This document shows, one piece after another, positions 11,761 to 21,944 of a stretch of DNA of 64,000 bases. Where the stretch lies: positions 80,684,017 to 80,748,016 of the forward strand of contig NC_092807.1 of the NCBI RefSeq assembly GCF_040954645.1, written 5' to 3'. How positions within the stretch are numbered: the stretch's first letter is position 1; every line of letters begins with the position of its first letter. The notes beneath the pieces are model-generated. The model saw only the letters and a program-made list of their open reading frames with translations. It had not been told where the DNA came from and made no database searches. The position numbers were made by a program, and so were the translations under genes. Source of the DNA: Diabrotica undecimpunctata. Taxonomy: Eukaryota > Arthropoda > Insecta > Coleoptera > Chrysomelidae.

Positions 11761-11929
11761 TAAATAAGTGTTTGTAATAGTAATTCATTTTATCAGAAAA
11801 AAATTTTTTCCGTCTCATATTTGCTAGTTCAGTATGCTTACTCACAGTCCGCCGCGTGTAGGATTGATGAAACGTTTTGAGGCGCGTGTACTGATGCAAC
11901 TTTTTAAGACACGTCTACTGAAAGGTTAA

Positions 11930-14900
11930 ATATGTCTAAATGCCATACGCCAAATAAAAATACTACCAACAAAAAAGAAGCTAGGTAGTATAACTGCTGG
12001 AATGCTTTCTGTTTTAAGTTTTATTTTACGAAATGGAAGCTGGGATATTAAAGAAAGATATTACAAATGTGATTGTAAATCATTTTAAATATAAGCTTAT
12101 AGAAGAATGCTGGGAAAAAGATATGTAAAGAAGGATGGGTAAATAATAAGTTATATTGAGCACTATGAACAAGTTATAACTTGCTTTAAATAAAAAGGCA
12201 AGGGAGAATACCGGGAAAATTTGAACAATTTAAATTTCAATATTTAAACCTCGTTTAAATATAGTTCAGTTTAACGGTGTAGAGCAACGAAATCAAAAAC
12301 ATTCTTGGAGATGTGACAAGGCAGAAAATCATTACAGTTATTTTTCATTATCTAGATACATACCTAATTCTAAATGAATTTGAATTTTTTAGATTTCTTA
12401 TTTTAATTATAGTTTGCATGGGGAATTATTTTTAACTTTTACTTGTTTTCATATAAAAACTTGTTGATTTTTTTAATAAATTTTCTAAAATTTTTACTTA
12501 TGAACTAATAAGTTAAAATACTCACTGTTGAATGCTTCACTTAGGTAGATGAAAAATGCATGAGTTTTTTATTAGGTGCCTACTAATTATTCATGGGTTG
12601 CGTAAATCAAAAACAGTTACAGTAACGTAACGGCTAGTTCGTCAGACTCACTATTAGGTTCCAATTACAGATATCTCTATTAATGTCATAAGACAAATCT
12701 TGTTGATATTTATGTGATAAATTTTATTATTTATTTCCACTTTTTTCTTAAATATTCAGTTTGCTCAGGTCGATTAGTTTGTTCAGTATATTAGTAATAT
12801 ATGCTTGAATATTATTTATGGACAGTTTACACCATAAAGGTCGAACAAGAATCAGAAAGGGATATCGGTTTCAATATTTATGGACTAGAAATATGGGTAT
12901 CGCATCATCTCTTAAAAAGGTTATAGATGAGGTAAAAAATATTTGAATTATTAAAAACTAAGATTTATGGTGTTATTATAATTTATAAAATATTTCTAGA
13001 GTTAGAATCACGTGCATTTTATATTTTTTATTTGCATTTATATTTTAATAAAAACTGAGTATTCAAACAGATTTTCTAACATATCCAAACATAAGGTTGT
13101 CAATTATTTTCATTTTTATATAAGCTTTTTTTGCTATTAAAGCCTGTGTTGTAAATACACTGCAAACCGTACTTTAAATAGAAATTTATATTTCATAAAA
13201 CATTTAAATATAACAAATGAGATCCGTAAAAGTAAAAATGAAATGCCAAAAGATTGGTGAAATGAGTATCTAAAAAACTTATTAGAGAATCACGATTACA
13301 GAAATTTACCAGCATAATATGCAGTATATTATACTGCTTGAACTGCTTTACTATTATTTAAAAAGCCTTTATATCAATTAAATGTAAGGTCGTAGTTCTG
13401 ATATTTACTACACAGGATAATTACAGCAAAACGTATTTGTCATTTGTCAACATTTGATATAAGTATGTCCTGCCTGTACCTATCTTATGTACGTACGTAT
13501 GTTTTTAATTCACCATCTAGGCAATTGCATCTAGTTTTACCGGTAAATAAAAAAAATTAAATTTGGAAGTCTTTACTTAAGTTGCCGTCATGTACGATTT
13601 GTTTTTATAAGATTTCAGTTTAAATTAAATAGTGGTATTTTATCTCGTCTAATAATGTTGTTCGATCTGCTTATCAGTACACGTGAGGTCAATTATAATT
13701 ATCAAATATATAATTTTAATTGCCTTATTCTATTTTTTATAACATAACTTTGCATTTTTGACGCATAACTATCGATTAAGTGTCGTATTTATAATTCAAT
13801 TGTGATTAAATAATTTTACTTTAGAAAATATGTTTCTCTTCAATTATCGGTCTAAACATTTATACTGATGTCACATGCAATGTTCTTTATTTATTTTAAA
13901 CTGTCCATTAGTTAATTCGTCCCAGCTTATACCACTGAGTTCTTGTATATTTTCCTTTTAGCTTCATTGGCCTTTTTCTGTCACATAATACAAAACTCAC
14001 ATTTTTTTTATTCTATCCAACCCGCACTAAATCTACTGCATACTCCTTCATACATTTCTCATAATATAAATTTGTAGAATCACGATCTTTAAATGAACAT
14101 TTCAAATATTATGTTTTTATAATAACTGCTATATTTCATTTTCAATGACAATTAAATTAACAAATACTTTGTATTTAACATTTGATTTTCACGTCCGAAA
14201 TTGTTTTTAAAAAGATTTTGAGAAAAATTTTTTTTTGTACATATGTATTGAGATCCTATTTCTTCATTTATTTCGCATTTGGTCCAATTCCATAATCTAT
14301 TAACTCGCCGTTACACGCCTCTTCTATTTTAACTTAGTTAAACGCATATGGACGTTTAACCTCACCTACATCCATTCCACTTATTTCGAGAAAGAATGAA
14401 TGTTAGCATGTATAAAATTACAATGGGTTATACTTACATATAATAGAAAGTCTTATAAACCATAAATATTTTTAATAATTTACCAAAACAAAGTGATAAA
14501 ATATTGTAAATTAAAAGTTTATAAATAACGAACAAATAAATCAAATATAATTAGATACCAGACAAATAAGATAATAAATGCACAAATAAAAAGTTTTAAA
14601 ATATAATGAATGCATCTACACAGACTCTTCCTCTTCTATTTGGCAACAGGAACTACACAAAAAATTTGTGGGTGTTCCTTACAAATCAGGTTTACACAAT
14701 TTACCTTTCAGTACTTTGTATAAGTTCTTTGGTTCCTCCTCTCAGAATAACAGGCACATTTATGAAATTCTCGTTTTATCTCTTAAGGTTCTGCTTCATC
14801 TTAAATTCCCAAATTATCTCTTGGTTCTTAAAGCGGATCTGTTTTACTAAAAAGATACAAATTAAAAATGGAATGGTGTCCTAACCTAACAATAATAATA

Positions 14901-15158
14901 TTTTGATGATATACCTTAAACTTACACCCAAACATTAAGATAAAAATATAAAATGTTGTTTGAAATTACAAAAACGAGATTGCACAAGTAGTGAGGAATG
15001 GTCTCCCATGAAGATGGCTTTCACTTCAATCTAGTATGACAGCCTACTGGCACCTTGAATATCTGAAACGATGTCATCTCCTCTTATGAACGATGCTTAA
15101 TGCATGCCTTGATGGTCAAGGTTATCGTATTAGCTAAGACAATGCCATTGCTTATAAA
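11930..15158. other. About 3.2 kb with no recognisable gene
   Basis: Very AT-rich with many homopolymer runs. The only longer frame (14,606-14,884) has no family-like motifs. I see no TIRs, LTR ends or LINE motifs. Confidence 0.5.
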
Positions 15159-15296
15159 TACACTCGCGATCATAAAATACGGGTCACCTTGAAAATTTTA
15201 AGTTTCTTGAATATTTTTGCATCTGGTGCAGTAATAACCTTTTTTTAAACTTTGATCAGATAAAAGGCATATATCGAGCACAGTTTAATTAAATCT

Positions 15297-15336
15297 TGCC
15301 CAAGTACTTTCGATCCCTAGATCATCTTCAGGGGCA
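15297..15336 (-). ncRNA. Hammerhead-ribozyme-like motif (inverted copy)
   Basis: Reverse-strand copy of the motif at 15,606-15,645, in the left arm of the inverted repeat, with the same stems and core boxes. Confidence 0.45.
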
Positions 15337-15605
15337 TTTCGTCAATTGTGGCCTATCCGGCAAGAACAAGATGTCATAAACATAAAATTGTACATTACAC
15401 TACACTACAAATAGACAAACAAACACTTTAAAATAATTTAAGGGAGGCTACATTGCTTGAAGAATTCTGTCTCCGACTTCTTCAAGCAATGTAGCCTCCC
15501 TTAAATTATTTTAAAGTGTTTGTTTGTCTATTTGTAGTGTAGTGTAATGTACAATTTTATGTTTATGACATCTTGTTCTTGCCGGATAGGCCACAATTGA
15601 CGAAA

Positions 15606-15645
15606 TGCCCCTGAAGATGATCTAGGGATCGAAAGTACTTGGGCA
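15606..15645 (+). ncRNA. Hammerhead-ribozyme-like motif (in the direct repeat)
   Basis: The order fits a minimal type-I hammerhead: stem I TGCCC / GGGCA, core CTGAAGA, stem II GATC-TAGG-GATC, core GAAA and a tiny stem III within AGTACT. Short stem III hammerheads are known from Penelope-like pseudo-LTRs. One extra U lies between CUGAAGA and stem II, and the nucleotide at the cleavage site would be U rather than the usual C. It may therefore be weak or dead. Identical motifs occur at 15,745-15,784 and 16,314-16,353. Confidence 0.5.
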
Positions 15646-15744
15646 AGATTTAATTAAACTGTGCTCGATATATGCCTTTTATCTGATCAAAGTTTTTATG
15701 TTTATGACATCTTGTTCTTGCCGGATAGGCCACAATTGACGAAA

Positions 15745-15784
15745 TGCCCCTGAAGATGATCTAGGGATCGAAAGTACTTGGGCA
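15745..15784 (+). ncRNA. Hammerhead-ribozyme-like motif (third unit)
   Basis: Same sequence and fold as 15,606-15,645, in the partial direct repeat before the short ORF. Confidence 0.45.
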
Positions 15785-15873
15785 AGATTTAATTAAACTG
15801 TGCTCGATATATGCCTTTTATCTGATCAAAGTTCATTTATTCGAGCATTCAACCTTATATTTATTTATTGACT

Positions 15874-16212
15874 ATGGCAGTCTTGGTTGATACTTATAGA
15901 AGACTATCCTGCAAGAGAATGATCATATTCTTGAACATTTGGTTCGTTAGACAGTGCATTTCACATCAAGTCACTCCTACTTTTGCTAAGGTCAAAACAT
16001 CAAAAAATGTACCCGATAAAGAAAAACAGATTTTGGAGAAAAAGATCCTGAAAAGAGAACTTAAGAAGCACTATACCAAACTTCACCATATTAACGTCAA
16101 TCTTAAAATTACTTATGATCAAATTTTGCAACAACATCCTTGGTTTCTAGTCAACGACTCCTTTAAAAAAGATTCTGTCTCCGACTTCTTCAAGCAATGT
16201 AGCCTCCCTTAA
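15874..16212 (+). pseudogene. Penelope-like N-terminal ORF fragment
   Basis: A 112-codon frame from the first ATG (15,874). It contains FLNIWFVRQCISHQVTPTFA followed by a lysine-rich helical stretch. A 'hydrophobic-x2-C ... TP-x-F' block before a basic coil resembles the region upstream of RT in Penelope-like proteins. The last 13 codons run into the terminal repeat unit (DSVSDFFKQCSLP), so the RT and endonuclease that should follow have been deleted. Without a database search the family assignment is moderate. Confidence 0.45.
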
Positions 16213-16313
16213 ATTATTTTAAAGTGTTTGTTTGTCTATTTGTAGTGTAGTGTAATGTACAATTTTATGTTTATGACATCTTGTTCTTGCCGGATAGGCC
16301 ACAATTGACGAAA

Positions 16314-16353
16314 TGCCCCTGAAGATGATCTAGGGATCGAAAGTACTTGGGCA
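16314..16353 (+). ncRNA. Hammerhead-ribozyme-like motif (fourth unit)
   Basis: Same sequence and fold as 15,606-15,645, in the complete terminal repeat after the short ORF. Confidence 0.45.
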
Positions 16354-16616
16354 AGATTTAATTAAACTGTGCTCGATATATGCCTTTTATCTGATCAAAG
16401 TTCATTTATTCGAGCATTCAACCTTATATTTATTTAACCTTTTTTTAGACTAATGTATTTTTTATTTGTCATCAATGTTTGTTTTGAAAGAAAAAAAAAA
16501 CGTTTTTTTTATTGTTTTTATTGAAAAAGCAGAAAACAAACCAAATTGTTGAAACAGACATACGAAAAAAAAAAAAAAATGAAAAATACAGAATGTGGTA
16601 AAACATAAGTGGAATT

Positions 16617-17624
16617 TCAATGACTAATGTCGTGTATTGCTATTGCTCTAATAACTTCTTGCAGATGACGGGGCATACTCTCAATTTTTCTCCGGATTAC
16701 ATGTTGTGGTATGTTATTCCACTCTCTCACTAACATATTCTTAAACTCCTGTGTCTTATTAGGAGGAGGTGTATGGGTTTGAATACGTTTTTTTAAATCA
16801 TCCCAGAGATGTTCGATGGGATTCAGGTCCGGATACCTAGCTGGCAGTGTAGCAATTAACATTAGTTTGTAATTCCAACCTCGTCCAAGTATTTCATACT
16901 GATCCTGGCAACGTGCGGTCGCACATTGTTCTGCATAAAAATGGCGTCTTCTCCAAGCCCTGCCATGGTGGGCATAACATGTTTTTCCAGAATCTCCGTA
17001 ATGTAACTTCGTGCAGTTAAGGGCCCATTTTCGATGAAGGATAATTATGTGCGGAAGTCGGAATATACACCTCCTCAAGCCATGAACGAACTTCCACCAA
17101 ATGGCATTATTGGAGCAATGCAAGCTTGTCAAAATCGTTCACCGGTTCGCCTCCAAACTCCAGAAACGGGATTCATCTGAGAATAAAACTTTGCTCCAAT
17201 CATTAATTCCCTAATGCGCGTATTGTCGAGCAAAAGCTAGTCGTGAAACTCGATGCTCCCGGCGAAGTGGCGGTCCTGTAGCCATTATCCGAGAACATAG
17301 TCCAGAAGAACGAAGTCTTCTCCTGACTGCTGCAACGCTAACATTTCAATTTCGTACTTCCTGTAGACGATTTCGATGCATAACCGCAGTTGAGATCCGG
17401 TTTCGTAAAGCCTGAAACACAAGGAAACGGTCATCTCGTGCTGTAGTCGTTCTTCTTCGTCCAGAGCCAGGTCGTCTGGTTAGCAAACTACTCTCCTGAA
17501 AGCGTTGAAGTACTCGTTAAACCGTAGAAAGACTTACGCCAACAGTTCTTGTTACTTGCCATTGAGTGTGACCGTCTTCCACAAACGCAACAATGCGTGC
17601 CGTTTCAACAACAGTCAAAGGCAT
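16617..17624 (-). pseudogene. Tc1-family transposase, frameshifted
   Basis: The protein starts at an ATG at 17,622-17,624 (MPLTVVETARIVAFVEDGHT, then VSLSTV...VLQRF), a paired helix-turn-helix that binds the TIRs. It continues through RTTTARDDRFLVLQALRNR and a catalytic block (WSKVLFSDESRF near 17,170) into the open frame 16,617-17,132. That frame ends with the DDE motif region (YPDLNPIEHLWDDLKKRI), with the catalytic Glu present. About 336 codons matches the usual Tc1 size. Several frameshifts between 17,130 and 17,400, and a disturbed middle of the catalytic domain, make it inactive. It would excise and insert the surrounding element at TA sites. Confidence 0.85.
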
Positions 17625-17971
17625 TTTTGACAAAAAATAAACAATAATAAATACTAATAATGGCACTAATAAACACTAATGTTGGCAATAATAAACGTTT
17701 GTTTGTTGCGTTTGAACAGAAAGTCGAAGCGCAAATGAGACATTTAAAACAAGCGGCAGTTACAGGTACCGTTCATTTTGGAAAGTGTATAGTTTTCCGC
17801 GAAATCGCCATTATTGGAATTCTTTGTTACAAAGGAAAGCGCTAAGCCGACAACAATTCTCAGAAGCATGCATTAGTTTGTATTTGTGTTATTATTATTT
17901 ATGATAAAACTCGTTAAAAATGAAATAACGATGATTTTTAAGGTGATCCGGACTTTATGATCGCAAGTGTA

Positions 17972-18955
17972 CATAAATATGATGAGGGATTCGCTCATAG
18001 CACTTGTAACGGCTGGTTAAGCAGTCTCATTAGCTAACTTGTTCTTTTTTCCCTAATATAGTCCATAGTTTTTTAGGGATATCAGTAAGTTGGTCCAACT
18101 TAATGATATCTGATTAATTTACTTTTTCTGTGTTTGAGTAATTTACTTGTTTTTTTATTTTGCAATTTTGTTTTATATATTACTAAATTTTATTATTTCC
18201 TTGTAAGATATGTATGATGAGATTAAATGTGGTTTTAGTTTAATATATTTTATAAGACTAGTCAATGTCAGACTGAAGTTATTCTTTTTTATATGTAGTA
18301 CCTAAATTAACCTTCTTTCTTGAAAGAAGATGTTAACAATCGCCATATTCAGTGCTGCTAATACTGCGTACTTATGACCTCATCACTTCTAGAACCAAAA
18401 ACCTAAACTTTGTCTACATAATAGTTTTATAGTCTCTTAATCCGTATGTTCATTATTATCTTCTGTTATTACACTTTCCTTCATAAGAATATTTCTAAAT
18501 GTTTGTCTCATTTGAGGGGTGTACACAGGGTGCACTTCTTCAATAAATACAAATTTTACTAACAATTACTATTATTTTACAATTTATGACACTTTTTGTT
18601 TCATTTCTCATCAGAAGACCAAGCCCGCTTTAGATATTTCTTTTTGTGCATATCACAATGTGTGCTTCTTACCTTGAGTTTTTTTCTTTTTACTTCGTTT
18701 CTTACAAATTATATAATCTTGCCTGTTATACTTTCATGATTTCAAGATGCTAACGTGCTTTTACCTCAGATAAAATTTACCAATAAAAGTCTTTTTCTGG
18801 TACCTATGTACGCGTCGAAAAACCGATACCTAACATTTGGTTCAAATTTCGTTTATTTTACTAAATTTTTGCATAATACTCGGTATATAGTTTGGTTTTT
18901 AATAAATAATACTTAAGAAATTATTTTGTGCCGCTAGTATTTAACGCTAATATTT
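17972..18955. other. No recognisable feature
   Basis: AT-rich sequence with frequent stops in all frames and no motif I can name, up to the start of the RTE fragment. Confidence 0.5.
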
Positions 18956-18959
18956 GAAC

Positions 18960-20125
18960 AAACGGAGCCCATTAAGATATGGCGAGGAGTCAGACAGGGT
19001 GACACCCAAACTATTCAATTAAGCTTTGGAAGACGTTATGAGGAAATTACAATGGGAAAAATGGGGTATTAACATAAATGGCCAATCACTTGAGATATAC
19101 AGACGACATTGTATTTATAACAGATAAAAGGGAAGAATTACATAATATGATGGATGAATTAAATAGCGAATCAACAAAAATAGGTCTACAAATGAATTAT
19201 AATAAAACGAAAATTATGACCAACCAACCAGAAGAATTAATAATTACAATTGCACAAACAACTATAGAACAAGTAAAAGAATATGTATATTTGGGACAAC
19301 TAGTTAAATTAAATAAAGAAAATCAGACCGGCGAAATAAAGAGAAGGATACGGTTGGCTTGGGTATACTTCGGAAAGCTTTCCTATATACTAAAAAATAG
19401 AAAATATCCCTAATATTTAAAAACAAGAGTCTTCAACCAATGTATACTTTCTGTTATCACCTACGGTTTTTAAACTTAGACGTTTACAAAGTAAACATGG
19501 AAAAGATAGCAAAGACCCAAAGAGCCATGGAAAGGCAAATGCTGAACATCAGGCTATCATATTGTTCTGAAGCTATGTTCTCAGCTGAATAAGCCAAAAT
19601 TAAAGGTGAAATTACGTTTATTGACGTTTCAATTTCCACTTCGGAAATCGTTCTCAAAATACAAACATTAGTTTGTAATACTAATAATTTTAAAATACTA
19701 TTGTTTGTATTTTGAGAACGATTTCCGAAGTGGAAATTGAAACGTCAATAAACGTAATTTAACCTTTAATTGTGGCTTATTCTCATTTAAATAGTAATTA
19801 TCAGTCTATCAGACAAGAAAAGAAATACTTGGATCCGCAACAAAACAAAAGTGACCGATGTATTAACGCAGATAGCAAAACTTAAGTGGAAGTTCGCTGG
19901 ACGTACTATAAGACAGAAAGACGACAGATGGAATAAGATGATTACACACTGAAGACCATATAGTTACAAATGAAAAAGAGGAAGGCCACAAATGAGATAA
20001 TCAGATGACTTGAAGAAACACGCAGGCCCGAAGTGGATACAAACTGCCTATAATAGAGACGCGTGGAAGAAGGAAGAGGAGGCCTATGTCCAAAATTGGA
20101 CAGCAAGGGCTGTATAGATAGAGAT
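18960..20125 (+). pseudogene. RTE/BovB-type LINE fragment (RT palm to 3' end)
   Basis: Begins in RT motif B (RGVRQGDTQ near 18,985). It contains the open frame 19,078-19,413 with YTDDIVFI (catalytic box YTDD in place of the usual YADD or FADD), MNYNKTKIMTN, YVYLGQLV and IKRRIRLAWVYFGKL, a pattern typical of RTE/BovB LINEs. After an inserted fold-back repeat the frame resumes (LSDKKRNTWIRNKTKVTDV near 19,805) and ends with the RTE C-terminus (WIQTAYNRDAWKKEEEAY, VQNWTARAV) at about 20,115, followed by a short GATA-like tail. It is 5'-truncated and has several stops. Confidence 0.8.
19563..19805. repeat. Fold-back insertion inside the RTE LINE
   Basis: Arms of about 90 bp (19,588-19,676 and 19,699-19,781) are near-perfect inverted repeats, starting AATAAGCCA and containing CACTTCGGAAATCG. 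CTATCA occurs just before (about 19,557-19,562) and just after (about 19,806-19,811), a possible target duplication, and LINE coding resumes across it. No ORF; it is a non-autonomous fold-back unit, possibly from Penelope-type terminal repeats. Confidence 0.65.
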
Positions 20126-21218
20126 AAAGTATTTAATAATGAAACAACGGTTAAATAGTAAACTACTTGCTATAATCCTCTTAAAAAATAATTATTCCGC
20201 TTTTTTAATTCTGCTACGTTTTGTTTGCAAATATTCTAAGTAATGCCTCTAAAGATATTGTCACAATGCCGCTAAAGAACTCACCTACTGATCCCGTTAG
20301 GATAGTTCTGATTATTTTCACCGTATTTTAATCAAAATGGATTAACCAAACAATAAATTTTGAGTTCTGTGTACGTATTTACGTACGTAACTTCTCATTT
20401 GTTTTTTTTTATTTTATTTTCAACACACCATTAATACATCGGAAAGAGAACTTAGTAGACCGCTATGTTCTTTTATGCGTTTGTAATTCATTTTAGTAAT
20501 GCATATTTTACGTGTATATACTCTATGAAATTTGATATTTTAAATATATGTTTTACATATAATAAATCCATTTTTTTTATTTGTATTTCGTTTATACTTT
20601 CATTTCATTTTGATATCCATAACAGTCTTTTTAGTCTTTCTTTTTATTTTATCAATATTCGATTTCTGTTTTTTCGTGATTTAAATATTTAACAAGAGTG
20701 GCGCCTCTTTTTGAAGAGGGAAGAGTTGTCCCCTTCCCTATTCTTTTTCTTTTGTTTGTTTCTATGTCTATCCTTCTTGTGGTGGTCACCTCTATAACAA
20801 AAGTGATTTCGAATAATATCGAGGGTAATAATATTACTCTCAAATCACGATCACATATTCGGTATTTTTGATATTGTGTTGTGTGGGTATTTAATGTTAG
20901 AAGAAAGAGTTGTGTAGTCCTTTCGAACTATTTACAAACACGACTATATTGTCCTCATATCTCTCGTCCTAATCTTTTACTTTATATTTAAAAATTTAAT
21001 GTATGCAAAGAGCAGGGAGAACAAAAGCAATACGAATAAAAATAATATGAATATTACGAGAGCTGTCAAGTTGTGATAATTTTAGTTTTATATTCGCAGT
21101 TTAACTATATAATACTTTTTTATGTCTTTATCATATAGGATTACCCTATAGCAAATTATCTTTTACATATATCAACAACAGGTTGATATTTTTTATTTGA
21201 TTGAATGCTTTCTATTCA
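20126..21218. other. No recognisable feature
   Basis: AT-rich; the frames at 20,465-20,692 and 20,652-20,843 are low-complexity and show no domain signal. Confidence 0.5.
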
Positions 21219-21229
21219 ACCCATAGTCT

Positions 21230-21827
21230 TCTTCTTCTTCAAGTGCCCTGTCCGTTGCGAACGTTGGCTATTAACATGGCAATTCTGATCTTATTTGCGG
21301 CGCTTCTGAATAGTTCGACCGATGTGAGCCCGAACCACTTCCTCAGATTTTGGAGCCACGAGTGTCTTCTCCTGCCTGGCCCTCGCTTACTGTCTATTTT
21401 TCCCTGGACAATCAATTGCAGTAGACGGTACTTATCGTGTCTCAATATGTGGCCTAGATATTCAAGCTTTCTTTGTTTAATTGTATTCACGATTTCTTTC
21501 TCCTTTCCGATTCTTTGGATTACCTCTGTGTTGGTGACATGTTCGGTCCAGGATATACGAAGAATGCGTCGGTACACCCACATTTCGAATGCTTCTAGTT
21601 TTCTCGTGAGCGTCTCCGTCAGCGTCCAGGCCTCCACACCATACAGTAAGATCGGAAAAATGTAGCATTTAACTAGACGTAGTTTTAGGGGAAGAGACAA
21701 ATCCCTGCTTATGAGGAGCTTTTTCATATTGCTAAATGCTGCTCTAGCTCGTTCTATTCTCGCCTTAATTTCTGTGGCCTGTTCCCATTTTGCATTTACG
21801 TTGGTGCCAAGGTACACATAAGATTCT
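21230..21827 (-). pseudogene. 5'-truncated LINE, C-terminal region
   Basis: A minus-strand frame to 21,239 reads YVYLGTNVNAKWEQATEIKA, LYGVEAWTLTE, WTEHVTNTEVIQRIGKE, YLGHILRHDKYRLLQLIVQG and GRRRHSWLQNLRKWFG, the post-RT region of the LINE group seen at 1105 and 53,646. It has no stop inside. The first seven residues of the frame are flanking sequence. The 3' end is a GAA repeat. An exact 11-bp duplication, ACCCATAGTCT (21,219-21,229 and 21,828-21,838), marks both ends, so this is a complete 598-bp truncated insertion and among the better preserved ones here. Confidence 0.9.
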
Positions 21828-21944
21828 ACCCATAGTCTACAAAACATTTATAGATGTCAAAGTTAATATCTCTGAATTTTTTAAATAGAACATAAATGGT
21901 AAATAGTGCTTCTTGTATACCCAAAACATCCCGAATTTAAACTG

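Larger units (their letters stand above)
3730..11929 (+). mobile_element. piggyBac-like transposon, copy 1, split by a Jockey LINE
   Basis: TTAA tetranucleotides at 3730-3733 and 11926-11929 flank imperfect terminal inverted repeats: CCTTCCACTGCACG on the left against CCTTTCAGTAGACG read inward from the right. A second inverted match, GCGGACTG, lies further in on both sides. TTAA duplication is the piggyBac hallmark, and transposase fragments inside (3840-4475 and 11,044-11,760) agree. About 6.57 kb of the interval is a later LINE insertion, so the original element was about 1.6 kb. Confidence 0.85.
15248..15694. repeat. Near-perfect inverted repeat, arms ~215 bp
   Basis: The left arm (15,248-15,463) and right arm (15,478-15,694) are almost identical reverse complements around a 14-bp centre. 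RNA across this segment would form a long hairpin. Confidence 0.95.
15248..16435 (+). mobile_element. Penelope-like element remnant with inverted and direct terminal repeats
   Basis: The segment is flanked by a 12-bp target duplication, AACCTTTTTTTA (15,236-15,247 and 16,436-16,447). It is built from one roughly 215-270 bp unit: inverted at 15,248-15,463, direct at 15,478-15,694, partial direct at 15,697-15,858 and complete direct at 16,168-16,435. Between the last two units lies an ORF resembling the N-terminal region of Penelope proteins. Mixed inverted and tandem 'pseudo-LTR' copies with ribozyme motifs are characteristic of Penelope-like retroelements. RT and GIY-YIG domains are absent, so the family call rests on structure plus the short ORF. 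Confidence 0.6.
15161..17969 (-). mobile_element. Tc1-type DNA transposon, interrupted by a Penelope-like insertion
   Basis: The left end (CACTCGCGATCATAAAAT from 15,161) and right end (inward CACTTGCGATCATAAAGT from 17,969) match as inverted repeats of about 30 bp and both sit next to a TA dinucleotide, the Tc1/mariner target. The transposase is encoded on the minus strand. Removing the 1.2-kb insertion at 15,248-16,435 leaves a standard 1.6-kb Tc1 element. Confidence 0.9.

Noticed and set aside
14606..14884. 92-codon plus-strand frame and an overlapping 60-codon frame
   Set aside because: Hydrophobic low-complexity composition, no motif, no context; two overlapping frames are equally open, as expected by chance in AT-rich DNA.
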